Below are positions 53,388 through 64,000 of a DNA stretch of 64,000 bases, piece by piece. Origin of the DNA: Trileptium ribeirensis (lineage: Eukaryota > Nematoda > Enoplea > Enoplida > Thoracostomopsidae); the NCBI GenBank assembly GCA_030248225.1, contig JASANE010000256.1, forward strand, positions 37,397-101,396. The letters run 5' to 3'. The notes beneath the pieces were generated by a model. That model worked only from the letters and a program-made list of their open reading frames with translations, did no database searches and was not told the origin of the DNA. The translations under genes were made by a program, and so were the position numbers. Position 1 is the first letter of the stretch. Every line of letters starts with the position of its first letter.

Positions 53388-54538
53388 TTGTTCACCCAAA
53401 ATTTATGAATTGTTTACCCATAATTAATTACTGGGTGGTCTCACAGTTTATTAATTGTTCACCCAAAACAAAAAATTTTAATACTTAACGAGGTTGTCAT
53501 TTCCTTTGATAGCTGTTGCCCATCTTCTTGTGACGTCCCCCTCCCCGTCGCTTGCCAAGCGCTACAGGTTTTGCTTCTTCTCGTACTTGGTACCCATGAA
53601 ACATAATTTGTACGCCAATTGAGTGCTTGCAAATGTTGTGCTTTTGGCCTTCTCTACAGTCGCAAATATAAAATCCATAGTGATGGTAAAAATTATGCCA
53701 GGGAATATATATAATAATAATTGCTTGTACTCTTCCAATGATTGAATAAACTCTGGCTGTTGATACAACAATCGAAATCTCATGCTGAGAAAGCAGTTGC
53801 TACCTTGAACGGTGTATGTTGTATCGCCGTTCTCCATATCAAATCGATGAACAATCGGATTCGTTTGGCACCACTGATATGCTCTGGTTTCATCCACTAA
53901 GTCTGCACTGGCTGTTGTTGCAAAATCCAAACCATTTTGGCTTTCTGTAGTGACGATATTTTGCATTGTGGTGACAAATTCCGAAACTCAGGCACGTTTA
54001 TGCATAATATAAACACCCTTTATATGTAGTTTAAAACGCTCAACTCCGTTATTGGTTGATGGAGTTACCGCTGAGGCACCTTCATACAGAAACTGTAGAT
54101 CAGTATCAATCCACTCTTTGCTGAAACATTCTGTGAATCCCGAACTTGTTGTTGACGTTTTGCCCAATAAGAGAGTTTTTGCAACTTGGAAAAGACGAAT
54201 ATATGGCCAACACTGCAAATAGTCTAGATTCACATCAACATCATTCCACTGTTAGCCCAGAAGGTTTTTTCGGTTACGGAACTTACGTTTCATATGGGCC
54301 CAACACATCAGTCGACTGGTGTCGTTTGGAAAATGCTGCTTTATAGCTCCAGATAATGACTTTACTCCATCCACCATAACAATGTTTGGGTCAAATCCAG
54401 CTATTTCTGCTTGGTGAAAGGCGCACTTAATTACCTCAAAAAGCTGAGAAAATTATATTTTGGCTGAACAATTCATCAATTTTGTTGAAATATTAAGTAA
54501 TTTTTGGGTGAAACATTCAGTACGCTTTGGGTGAACAA
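53388..54538 (-). mobile_element. decayed Mutator-like (MULE) transposon
   Basis: The coding remains are bounded by inverted copies of TTGTTCACCCAAA. On the left these lie at 53388-53400 and 53455-53467, on the right on the minus strand at 54538-54526, with weaker copies at about 54515 and 54470. The clustered short inverted motifs serve as the ends. A target duplication of 9-10 bp, typical of MULEs, is not obvious. Confidence 0.65.
53562..54438 (-). pseudogene. MULE transposase fragment
   Basis: One frame covers this stretch with a TAA near 54253 and a TGA near 53988. It shows AFHQAEIAGFDPNIVMVDGV, then RLMCWAHMKRKFRN, which in MULE transposases is the region between the second catalytic Asp and the C/H-rich helix. 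Next comes STNNGVERFKLHIKGVY, close to the family's TNN-x-E-x-F-N block with the catalytic Glu. The N-terminal half with the first Asp and the SWIM zinc finger are absent. The product cannot be active. Confidence 0.75.
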
Positions 54539-57500
54539 TTAATAATTTTCCTTCCTTTTACAAAACATGTTTCAAGAGTTTATCGCGTCGTTTCTGGAAT
54601 AAAATTGATTGGCAAAACAAACGCGTTTACAATTTTCGTGCAGTTTATAAGAAAACTTATCCAGCTGAAACTCGTTTACATTCTTGGCATAATATTATTT
54701 TACGAATGAACATCTTTATTATTATATGAATTTTTACTTAGAATAATTATACGCTAAATTATCTCACTAACCCTTTATAAGCTGCTTAAGGCTACATTTG
54801 TTTTTCATTTTTGAGAAAAATCTAAGATTACTATGTTTACAATATTATTACACCGACACCAGTTCTGGCGCTGATTTTAGGCTGAAATGGAAGCTGTTTA
54901 CTCATCGCTCTTAATCTATCGGAAATGTAGCAATAATTTATATGTTAATACATAAATAAGTATCGTAGTCTCACTCTGTGTTGTAACGGTTTTTGATTGT
55001 CTCGACCGTGACTTGAAAGCGCCATTGCGTTGGGATGAACGCTAACTGTATCTCGTCCGATGTCTGATAAAGAACACAAATCTGACGCAAATCGTTTTGT
55101 TCATTTACGATTTGAAATCAAAACAACTAAATTTGAATTTATTTTGGTCAGAGACAGAGCGTTCTGCAATTCCTTCTCATCGGATAGCGCAGATACACGT
55201 AAAATTCTTAAAACCTCTTTAAATGCTAATCCTTTTGATACAACGCTGGAGCTTAACTCCATGTCAACGAAAAAGCGGCCGCATCTTTTAATTAGCTATA
55301 GTTGTTACTATCAAATTATTGAGCTTTATGTCAATCAATATAAACTTTCTACTACAGATTCTTATGTGTTTCCCATCAATAGAATGTGGTTTGTCTCATT
55401 TTACTGAAAATAGTCTGTTTGGTTTAGTTTCCGGAAGCTGTTTGTGTCTCATGTGGTGTGTACGCATTTTGTTTATGTAAATGCCAAGCTTGCTAATCTT
55501 CTTGTTCAAGTTGGCCATATATAATTGAGCTCTTGGGCAAACCCCTCGTCATAATTAGAATTCATAGTGTTTTATATTTTAATGGCAGTCTTGTAGATTA
55601 TGTAGGCAAAATGAAAATAGATAATAAGCCGAGCGCAAACTAAAACCATGATATAGCTTCTATACTGTTACGACGTTATAACGCCTTTGTACGTTATTAG
55701 CAATGTATGGGCTTCGTAAGAAGGGGATTTGGGAGAGCGGCCCCAACCGCCCCCTTTACTTTTTACGTATGAAAGCGAAAAACAGTGATGGATATACAAT
55801 AAAACAAATTTAAATTACCGGGCTCCTCCAACGCGCTGCCTGACCATCTCCGCCATGGAATGTCACCCAAAGCGGCCTCCATCTGGTGATTTACAAGTCG
55901 CCTAAACGTCTCGAATGCTGTTCCTCGTGGTAGTTTCCAATCGACAGGTGGACAAAAAGTGTCATCTCTAAAGTAACTTTTGCTCTTTTTGCATATATAA
56001 TCGTGTCACCGCTGCAGGGTGGCAGAATCATGGACGTGGTGAAAGCTAAAAGTGACCAATTATAAGTCGCACAAAGAGGAGGTAGCCTCAAATTTTAACA
56101 AGTTAATCAAATTACAAAAAATAGAGTTCTTTTTAGGACAGCGTTGCAATATTTTTACTATATTCGTCAGCTTTAAATGTTATATTCACAATAATTATAA
56201 ATTTGTTTGCACTCACGTCACGTATCGAACTGCTTTGACATATTCCGACAATTATGTTGTTAGTGTTCTCAGCGCTTGTTTTGGTAAGTTTATAATATTT
56301 GTGATACGTATTATACATTTAGTTGTTAGAGTTATAAAACCTTTGCATCAGTAAAAGATTCCAAAATTAGTAAAATTAACCCGACAAAATTTATATTTTA
56401 TCATTCTCCCAATGTGTTTCCAAACTCAATTCTCGTTGTTCAACCTCTTTTAACGATATGACGCACTTCCCCTAGATGTGCCAGTTAGCACTTTGCTGCA
56501 CACATCTTACAGTAATTGCAGCATTGACCCTTTCGTAATAATTTCTCAATCATGCAATTTACACAAGCTCGAGCACGTGCCAAGAAATGAACACAAATTG
56601 TATGTTTGCGGATGACACACTTAAACCACTGATCTATATAGGTGCTTTTGATTGGATCTGGAAAGGTCTATACAAAGCCAACGAATAACAGCGCATATGC
56701 AAACGTGCACCATAAGTCAAACGCAGCTAAAATATCAGTTTGTAATATGGGCTTGTGTAATTACGTTTCATTAGGCCCAAAAAGGTTAATGTAATAGTGT
56801 TTTGTTTATATAAATATAATGAAATAGTCGATGAAATGTATTTATAAATATAATGAAATGCATTATAAATATATAACAAAATGAACACTAAATATATTTC
56901 AACAGCATGTGTAACTTGAACTGAGACTAGGAGTGGAAATTTTTTCGGCTGAACATACTTATCAGAAATTGCATGGTTAATAATTATATACTTTAGAGGA
57001 CGCTTTATTTGAAAGGCACTGAAATCGTCCTGTTTTAACTCGCCAGAGAGCGACATTAAGTGTTATTCTAATAATTCGATAAATCATTTGGCTTCAGTAG
57101 CAGCACCGACTACTTTCAACTTCATAATATTTCGAAGAAATGGATCGGTAATAATACAACTGAGACTCAGTTTACTTAATTTTATAAAACAAATTGCCGT
57201 CGGCGTATGATTAAATATTATCCCCTTCGTTAGACATCAAACAATTGAACAATTTGTCACCGAAGTAATTAACAATCTTATTTCCGATATTATAGAAATT
57301 AGTGGCTTGCTAAAATTGCGTGCTTCAGAGTTCAACTTTGTACACAAAATATTGCAAGCCTTATATGCGTTTCTTGTGGAAATAAAACATCTGATATGAC
57401 GCTTTAAATTCTTAGCTTATCTTTCAATTTTATCTGCCTTTTGCTAATATTTGGCTGTTTGTGGTTTGGGAGTATGCCCTAGGACCCTACGTATATTTTT

Positions 57501-60228
57501 ACCGAAATTAAAATTTATTTTTTTCGGCAGAACATTTAAATAAAATGAATATCTTCTATTCTTATCATATTAATATTTGTACCCGTCATGCACAATGGGA
57601 GCATTTACACTATTTGCACATAGCCATGTAACATAATTTATAGAAATGTATTTTTCAGCTTCCTAAGTTTTTCGAAAATTAGTTAACCCAACCGAAACTT
57701 ATTACATACCCAGTTTATCGACTAATCACCTTTGAATGGTAAATCGGAAAATTGTTATTTAAGCATTTATAACTTAGGAACAGAGGTGAGTAATTTTTTT
57801 ATTGCGTGCGATTAATGTTGTCCATATAAGCACCTACACACATTTTTGTCTTTCGCTGCCAGTTGTCCGTAACAGGAGTAATGGCGGATCCAAGAAACTG
57901 TAATGGGGAACATGCCATATATCATAGGTCCGTGAAAAATATCGAGAAAATAGCTAATAATTTTGGCAAACGAATGCACAGATCTGCAAAATTCATGAAA
58001 AGCTTAGCAAAAATTGGAGGGAATTTGCATAAATTGGAAAATTTTAGCGAAACTGCAAGAAATTCTGAAAATTTTTTGCTGGCCTAATTGCGAAAGTGGG
58101 CGGAGGGCGTACGCCACGCCGACTTCTCATTACATTCTCTATGAGCAAATGTTAAACAATTCCCAGTTTCATACCAATACCAGCACGGATATTTTTTTAT
58201 GATCTGCAATCTGCTAACGGGTTGATTGGTTTTCACCAAAGTTTTTCAGTGGATTTTACATTAGATCATATATCAGCAGTTATAGCATATATATTATATT
58301 TTCTTCTGTGAAATAATAAGGAACTACAAACCTACAGTCAGACCTAGAATCAAAATCAAGTTTAGTTTTCTCGGTATCTTGATAGCGGTTAAGCCAACTC
58401 AAATCACAGTGCATGTATCGATAGGTGTTATGTTAGAAGCAACATCATTACACTACTATAGCTCCTTGTACAAAAAACCTAGGTTCAAACTAGTAGACGT
58501 CAGTAGAATATTTATAGTAGTAATTTAATTTAGTTTACTGTTACAACAAGCTAAGAGAAGCAGAACTGTAGGACTAACCTCTTTTTGACTAAACAACTGC
58601 GGATATAGCAACAAAAATAATACATTTTTTCGGACATCAAAAGCTCACCGTAGGTTCATCTATCCAACCCTTACTGTGGCTCCTGTTTTACAATAAAACG
58701 ATACAGATATAAGCAACGGTCGGTGCTAAATGACACACATTCTTGGCGCATAATATTTTTCACAGGTGCACCAATTTACGGAGTGTACACCATAAATTTT
58801 TGCTGGTATATGTATTGTTCATATAGTTCAATTGTTAGTAACTATCAGTGTAAGTATTGACTGTAGCATAATCTTTAAAATCTGCTAAGCAAATTTCATC
58901 ATTTTCGAGAAATTATACCGTATATCGCCTAGCTATACGGCATAAGTAAATTTCTGATTGGGTAAAATTACATTAGAATTTTCTAATAGGCGTACTAACC
59001 GTCGCAAGACAAATGTAATACCAAAGTATATGCAAATCGTATTTTGCAATTCAAACTGAAACACCTAAACTTTAAAGTATCAGCGTTGTTTAATGCAAAT
59101 ATTGTATGAACGTAAATGTATGGCACCGTCTGTCTGTAATGTTCACAATTGTATAATACGGCGTCATCAGGACGTCCTCAGCTTTATATCTGGTTTTTGC
59201 TTTTGTTATTTGGCTTTAGCAGTAACGTCTATTTAATGGTAAATTTTGAAATTTTATTGCAAACGTTTTAAATCTATATAGCAAAAACTCGACACTTTCT
59301 TTCTTCATCATGCAACCTTGAAGATATACCTGTATTATAAAAGTTTTACTTTATATATGTGGTATAGTTTATGTAACATATTATAGACTAACACTATAGT
59401 TTAAGTCAACATAGTATAGACCAGCAGAAGTGAAGCCAAGGCTATACCAACTATATTGTACTGTTTGGAAAATATTTCATTCTTACGCAAAGGAACTGGA
59501 TTAGTTGTGGAAATCCGAGTTTGGATATAATATCAGTTTAAGTCTTTGCTCTAAGCTCCAGGGTTTGTAAGGGTCTAAAGAATAAAACAGCTTAGCGTAA
59601 TCGACGCTCCATAACTTAACATCTCTACAGTAAGAAATGTTGTGAAGACAATGGAACTTAATATCATTGAAAAAAGGACAGCTTAGTGCAGGATGTTCGG
59701 GGCGAGGGGGCAGGACCAGTCTTAATTTACGCTTAGTAAAAGACTTATATAAATACCTCAGGTTTGGCTAGATCGATACTAGATAACATACTATTGTCGG
59801 CGCAAGAACTCTTTATTTAAACATGTTATGTAAAGGACTGTCCCGTAATCTAACCGATCAATGCTTCTTGCTATACTATGCCGCTGAGTGTGGATTTTGG
59901 AGTTGCGATTCTTTACTTTGACAAAAGTTACAATTCTTTAGCATTGTGTCTGACTTGAGATGAATGTGAAACATGTGTACTCAATAACATTCCAAACGAG
60001 GACCGTTTGGTCAACGGTGAATATTCACCTCAGGCACTCTCCGACTAGTGAATCATTCAACTTGCTTTCCAAGCGGTTAATCATCCAACTGAAACACTCT
60101 TTGTACGTGGATATGACAGTTCAAAAGGTTTGTGTCTGATATAGCGTAAGCGTGACGGCACGGCTGCGCACACATTGGTTTGTATGTAAAAGCTGCTAAA
60201 AAGTAATTTGTATGTTGTTTATTTTTAG
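54539..60228. other. intergenic or intron region before the VWA exons
   Basis: AT-rich, no gene recognised apart from the doubtful ORF at 55060. A short GC-rich patch lies at 55725-55870. Earlier exons of the VWA gene, including one for a signal peptide, may lie here, but I cannot identify them. Confidence 0.5.
55060..55407 (+). CDS. hypothetical ORF, 115 codons
   Basis: The frame starts MSDKEHKSDANRF and includes KRPHLLISYSCYYQ. I recognise no motif. Its length is above the typical random ORF in this AT-rich stretch, and the first half has balanced, charged composition. It could be a fragment of a transposon protein or an exon, but chance is possible. Confidence 0.2.
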   Translation: MSDKEHKSDANRFVHLRFEIKTTKFEFILVRDRAFCNSFSSDSADTRKILKTSLNANPFDTTLELNSMSTKKRPHLLISYSCYYQIIELYVNQYKLSTTDSYVFPINRMWFVSFY

Positions 60229-60256
60229 ATATTTACATTGGAAGTAAATGCCCAAA
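60229..60256 (+). CDS. 28-nt micro-exon of the VWA protein gene (predicted)
   Basis: A TTTATTTTTAG acceptor is followed by 28 bases (IFTLEVNAQ plus one base) and a perfect GTAAGT donor. The exon ends one base into a codon, which is exactly what the next exon (starting with two bases of a codon) needs; the joined codon is AAA. The prediction rests on signals and phase only. Confidence 0.5.
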
Positions 60257-61184
60257 GTAAGTTGGATAGGATATATTATATTTGTATTAATTTTAACGCA
60301 AATACCACCAGTGGTAAATAACGCCTGTCCGCGTTCATCAAATGAGAGGATGTAGTGGGCAGCTGCATTCGCGGTCTATTGTGAGCATTTATGTGCTTGA
60401 TCAAAAACACGATAGCAAATGCGGTTTTATTTGCACGTGGTCAATAAATTGCGATTCCATTCGCAAAATAGTCACAGTGTACAATGCCTACATGTTGCAG
60501 TAGTGCAAATCGTGTCAGCGTAATCTCGGTCGTTCATAATCATTGTAAGATTTATGCTAGTGATCGCATAGGGTCGAAATATTCAGACCTGATCTGACCC
60601 AACCCGACAAATCTCACCCGACTTGTATCTATTGTATTCTTACAAGATGCATATTCTACATAACCAGCACAATATATCCAGAATGAAAACTGTACAAGAT
60701 GCTTAAAAATATGTGTCAAATTCCAGTATATCTTGAGCTGTTCTTATATATACTTATATCACATGTTTCACACGTGCATTCTCATTAATCGCAACTGGAT
60801 CCTGGAAATCTTGCGTTGGAATTGCGCAAAATTCTATACTACACGCCAGAACATGATATGCGACCACCGCTAAACCCGAATTTCATCCGACTACCTGAGC
60901 CTTGTCTGTGCCCGATACGACCAATATTCGACTCCGGTCTCCAATGTATGTAAAATCAAGGATTGTGAATCGGATTCCTCAATGATGTTGTGAGTCATTC
61001 GTTGAACGCTGCCCAAACAATAACCCAACATTGTTTTAAAATAATGGTGTGTCAATGATACCAAAATGTTATTTCTATAAAAAAGCGCTAACAGGCTTTT
61101 TTATTTTTACTACAGTTTTAGTTGAAAAATATTAAAAGTATGTTCATCGCCCAAATGTTATGTATTATTTTTAAACATTTTTAG

Positions 61185-61426
61185 AAGGCTGCAAACCGGC
61201 CGATTTCTTTATAATCCTCGACAGTTCTGGTTCGATCACAGGCGAATTTACCAAAGAAGTACAGTTTGTTCGAGAAGCAATCAAGCGGCTATCGATATCG
61301 CCCGATCGGCATCTCGTTGCGTTGATGCAATTTTCGGGTCTTGTTCGAAAGTTGGAATGGTCATGGGATGATTATACGAATCAACGTACTTTACTGGAAG
61401 CCGTTGATAATTTAGAACATTTTAAG
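61185..61426 (+). CDS. VWA-domain protein, exon with MIDAS motif
   Basis: After the TTTTTAG acceptor, two bases complete a codon, then GCKPADFFIILDSSGSI follows. This is the first strand of a VWA domain, with the metal-site motif DxSxS as DSSGS. Then comes FVREAIKRLSISPDRHLVAL (first helix), MQFSG (second strand) and DNLEHFK, before GTATAT at phase 0. Such domains bind ligands through a bound divalent metal and occur in many secreted matrix and membrane proteins. The reading is smooth with no stops. Confidence 0.92.
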
Positions 61427-63167
61427 GTATATAAAATATGCTACTGTTACAAGGTGAGAGCTATTCGCCACAGAAACTGTACGTAATAATTATTCCTCTG
61501 CTTTTGTGTGACTTTGGGATAACGTAAAAGGGTGCTTTCCTGAACATGTTGAGTTCAGTTTGTGACAGCAGCTTATGCCGCTTTTAAGCAACCGACATCG
61601 TATCGTTAGAAAAAAGAATAGCCTAGTGTGGGGGATTGGGCTCGAGCTCCAAATTTTGGCTTACGAAATGGCCACTATAGAAACCTAACGAAGCCCACAC
61701 TTAGTATATCGAGAACGTATAGCATACATTTCACTTCCGGAATTAAGTGTTACATTGGCCGGAACCAAGCTTCAGTGGTACGATGTGAGTTTGTCTGGAA
61801 GTTGATATTTTCAGTTTATACACAGATTCCAAACGCTAAGTAGAAACAGTCTTTGCTCATAATATAATGAATAAATGTTAGCTACGATAACATATAACAA
61901 TTTTTAATGCATCTTCGTTGTATAAGGTTATCTGCAGCCGTACTTTTAACACCTGTATCGCCTACCAACCAAGTTACCGTAGAGCGCACATCCAGGTCTC
62001 TGGTTTTTAAGTTTCAAGGTTAACTATTGATCATGGCTTTGTTTTCCAAATAAGTGAATATTCTGGGTTTTATTGTCTGTTGTTGCATTGGCACATTCTT
62101 TCATAAAGCGGTGTCTAGTATTTCTAATTTCTCCAAAAAATATTTTTAAATTATTCTCGCGACATGTAACATGGCGTATGCCGGAAAATAACACATTAAT
62201 GCTGTAACAGAGTGATATTTGGCACGTTTTGTCTATTACTGCGGTCCAAAATTCATAGAAATATTGTCCAACAGTACGACGATCATTCATATCCAACAAT
62301 TTAACATCTTCCCACATAGACTCGCATAATTGTAGCAGTGTACATTATGAAGCGATACGCTACGTTTGTCGAGGGTCATCGCTCTGCACGCGGGTTGTTA
62401 TTCGATCGTTTTGTGAACATCTTCCAAGGAACCGAGCAGCAGCTGCTAAATAAAGAGGTGTTGCTGTTAAATGGCCAGGGTTCAGTAGCAAAACGACCCA
62501 GGCTTATTGCGTCGAGTTGATTCGCTCGGTCGAAGGGTTAACGGTGTGCGGTCATTTAATTGTTTTCCAAAACCGCGTGCTCTCGCCAAACCATGACGAA
62601 GCAATACTATAGCTAAATTCGTATAGCCCTAGAACAATTTGGGGTAACGATTACCAGATCCACCAATATACTGTCAGTTGTTGCCATTACTCCTGTTCTA
62701 TTCACATCAATTTATGGACGTTCTTGTAATCGCTATTTCTAAGCGAACCAAGACAAATTGGGTGGGTGCAGTCGTAGTTTAGCGTGTTCTCCTACCGGCA
62801 CTTCATGTAGTACAATGCTGGAGTGTGCTTAACAGTGTAGACGAAGAATAAAAAATGCCAACATATATTATTATGTATATATATTATTAGGGCTTAAATA
62901 TATATATTCAAAGTTTTATAAAAACTTTATGCCATGTCTTTCTCTATATGGCCTTAAAAATACAACCTTAATTTTGCACCAACCATCTCCAATCATCGAG
63001 GCTGTTTTGAAATTATTCATATTTATGGCATTTTTCCAATTTTTTTGTGCTTAGGTTACCATACTCGGGTCCAGTCACTAGGGCAACTCCCTACCCCATC
63101 GACACCTATGACGTATACTACAGCTGGACAGCGTATTTGCTCATTTTAATTTTATTTTGTATTTCAG
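61427..63167 (+). other. intron of the VWA gene, 1.74 kb
   Basis: The intron runs from GTATAT to ATTTCAG at phase 0. The two short ORFs in it (62024-62317 minus and 62338-62520 plus) do not resemble known proteins. AT microsatellite at 62868-62910. Confidence 0.8.
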
Positions 63168-63388
63168 GGAACCACCAAAGGCGGTTTGGCGATTGACAAC
63201 GCTCGCAAATTGCTAGTTGAACATCGTAAAGAAGGTGCACACGAAGGCCGACCTGGTGAAGATGTTATCATCATTTTGGTGTCCGACGGATTCAGTCAAG
63301 ACGACATGAAAGGTCCGGCAGACAAATTGCGTGAAGTGGAGGGAGTGAAAGATATTTATGCAGTTGCCGTTACGAGTCCGAACAATCC
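63168..63388 (+). CDS. VWA-domain protein, following exon
   Basis: GTTKGGLAIDNARKLL begins the exon and supplies the conserved Thr (here in GTTKGG) of the metal site. EDVIIILVSDGFSQDD adds the third metal-site part (SDG). Then come the helix DKLREVEGVKDIYAVAVTSPNNP. A stop TAA appears in frame at 63390, but a GTAAAT donor at 63389 gives phase 2 and splits the last Pro codon. A VWA domain normally needs one more helix, so I end the exon at 63388. Confidence 0.9.
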
Positions 63389-64000
63389 GTAAATCACTTT
63401 TTCTTATTTACGATCGACAGATTTCTTTAATGTTTTTACTTGTTTGCTAGATATTGCGCTAAGATCGCTGGGTTGGTAGCATTAATTTAATTTTACTTAT
63501 ATACATTACTTCAACAAATTTACGCCAACGGTAAAGAAGCTGTACGGAAGAATCGATGATAGTAGGCTCCGTCATGTATAAAGTTAACGTATTGATTATG
63601 TCTGTGAACATATGAGTCAAGTCGGATCTGTTTTTAATAAGTTCTATTCTGTAATAACAATTCTGTAAGTTTATGTTTGATGCTTCAGCCCAAAAAACGT
63701 CATATTAAAGAAACATCAATAATATTGGTATCATATGACCCTGCTCTTCGACGTTTGACTCTGTCACATTTTTTCGATTTTTTTGCTTCCCCGAAAATTT
63801 TTCGGAAAATGTTTTTTCTCAGTATATGTATAATTTTACATAGCATTTGAAATAAATAGAACAGCAGAATCGAACGATATCAAAATAATGTAAATTCATG
63901 GTTAACGTTTAGACTTTAGGATAAATGGGCGTAGCGCCTTAATTCATGAACAAATTAAGCTAATTGCGACGCCATTCATCTAAGCTAGGTAATTGAGATT
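63389..64000 (+). other. intron or 3' region after the last VWA exon
   Basis: AT-rich, no further exon recognised up to the window end. AATAAATAGAA at 63850 could serve as a polyadenylation signal if the frame really stops at 63390. Confidence 0.5.

Noticed and set aside
62024..62520. ORFs of 97 and 60 codons inside the VWA intron
   Set aside because: No known motif and located between two well-supported exons.
63390..63392. TAA as the true end of the VWA protein
   Set aside because: It would cut the VWA fold before its last helix, and a phase-compatible GTAAAT donor lies one base earlier.

Overview
This is a 64 kb piece of an AT-rich animal genome. Two host genes can be read, both with several exons and GT/AG introns. 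At the left end, plus strand, are the last four coding exons of an alpha-tubulin gene (positions 266 to 14231). At the right end, plus strand, are exons of a von Willebrand factor A (VWA) domain protein (60229 to 63388) that runs off the window. Long introns, short pyrimidine-plus-CAG acceptors and heavy repeat content suit an invertebrate. A nematode is my best guess, but the sequence shown does not settle it.

Left part (1-14.4 kb). The tubulin introns are loaded with repeats. The 8.46 kb second intron holds an array of units of about 172 bp, split by a decayed 4.36 kb Ty3/gypsy retrotransposon on the minus strand. That element has 180-bp LTRs, a 4-bp GGCC target duplication and a tRNA-Trp-like primer site, features of the CsRn1 clade. 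Next comes an unrelated 75/98-bp minisatellite. The third intron holds a 1.53 kb terminal-inverted-repeat element with an AAAT target duplication. The 3' UTR holds a 138-bp Tc1/mariner-like MITE that carries the only AATAAA found close to the stop codon.

Middle part (18.8-36.9 kb). This stretch is visibly richer in GC. The minus strand carries a second Ty3/gypsy-type element with an unusual gene order: gag, about 3.7 kb of unrecognised acidic or Cys-bearing coding sequence, an env-like glycoprotein, then protease, reverse transcriptase and RNase H. It is cut off before integrase. Premature stops, frameshifts and a lost catalytic Asp show it is dead. The env-like gene upstream of protease/pol is the most interesting feature of the window. 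Upstream of gag lie about 7 kb of GC-rich sequence without convincing ORFs, holding hairpins, a tRNA-like segment and short repeats, then a 47-bp minisatellite and a 318-bp GC-rich insertion with a 14-bp target duplication.

Right part (37-64 kb). The sequence is AT-rich and gene-poor. It contains a diverged inverted duplication (38.5-40.2 kb against 42.05-44.3 kb), a 61-bp direct repeat, a foldback element, a fossil Mutator-like (MULE) transposase and finally the VWA exons. Apart from the two host genes, nearly everything recognisable is mobile DNA or its remains.
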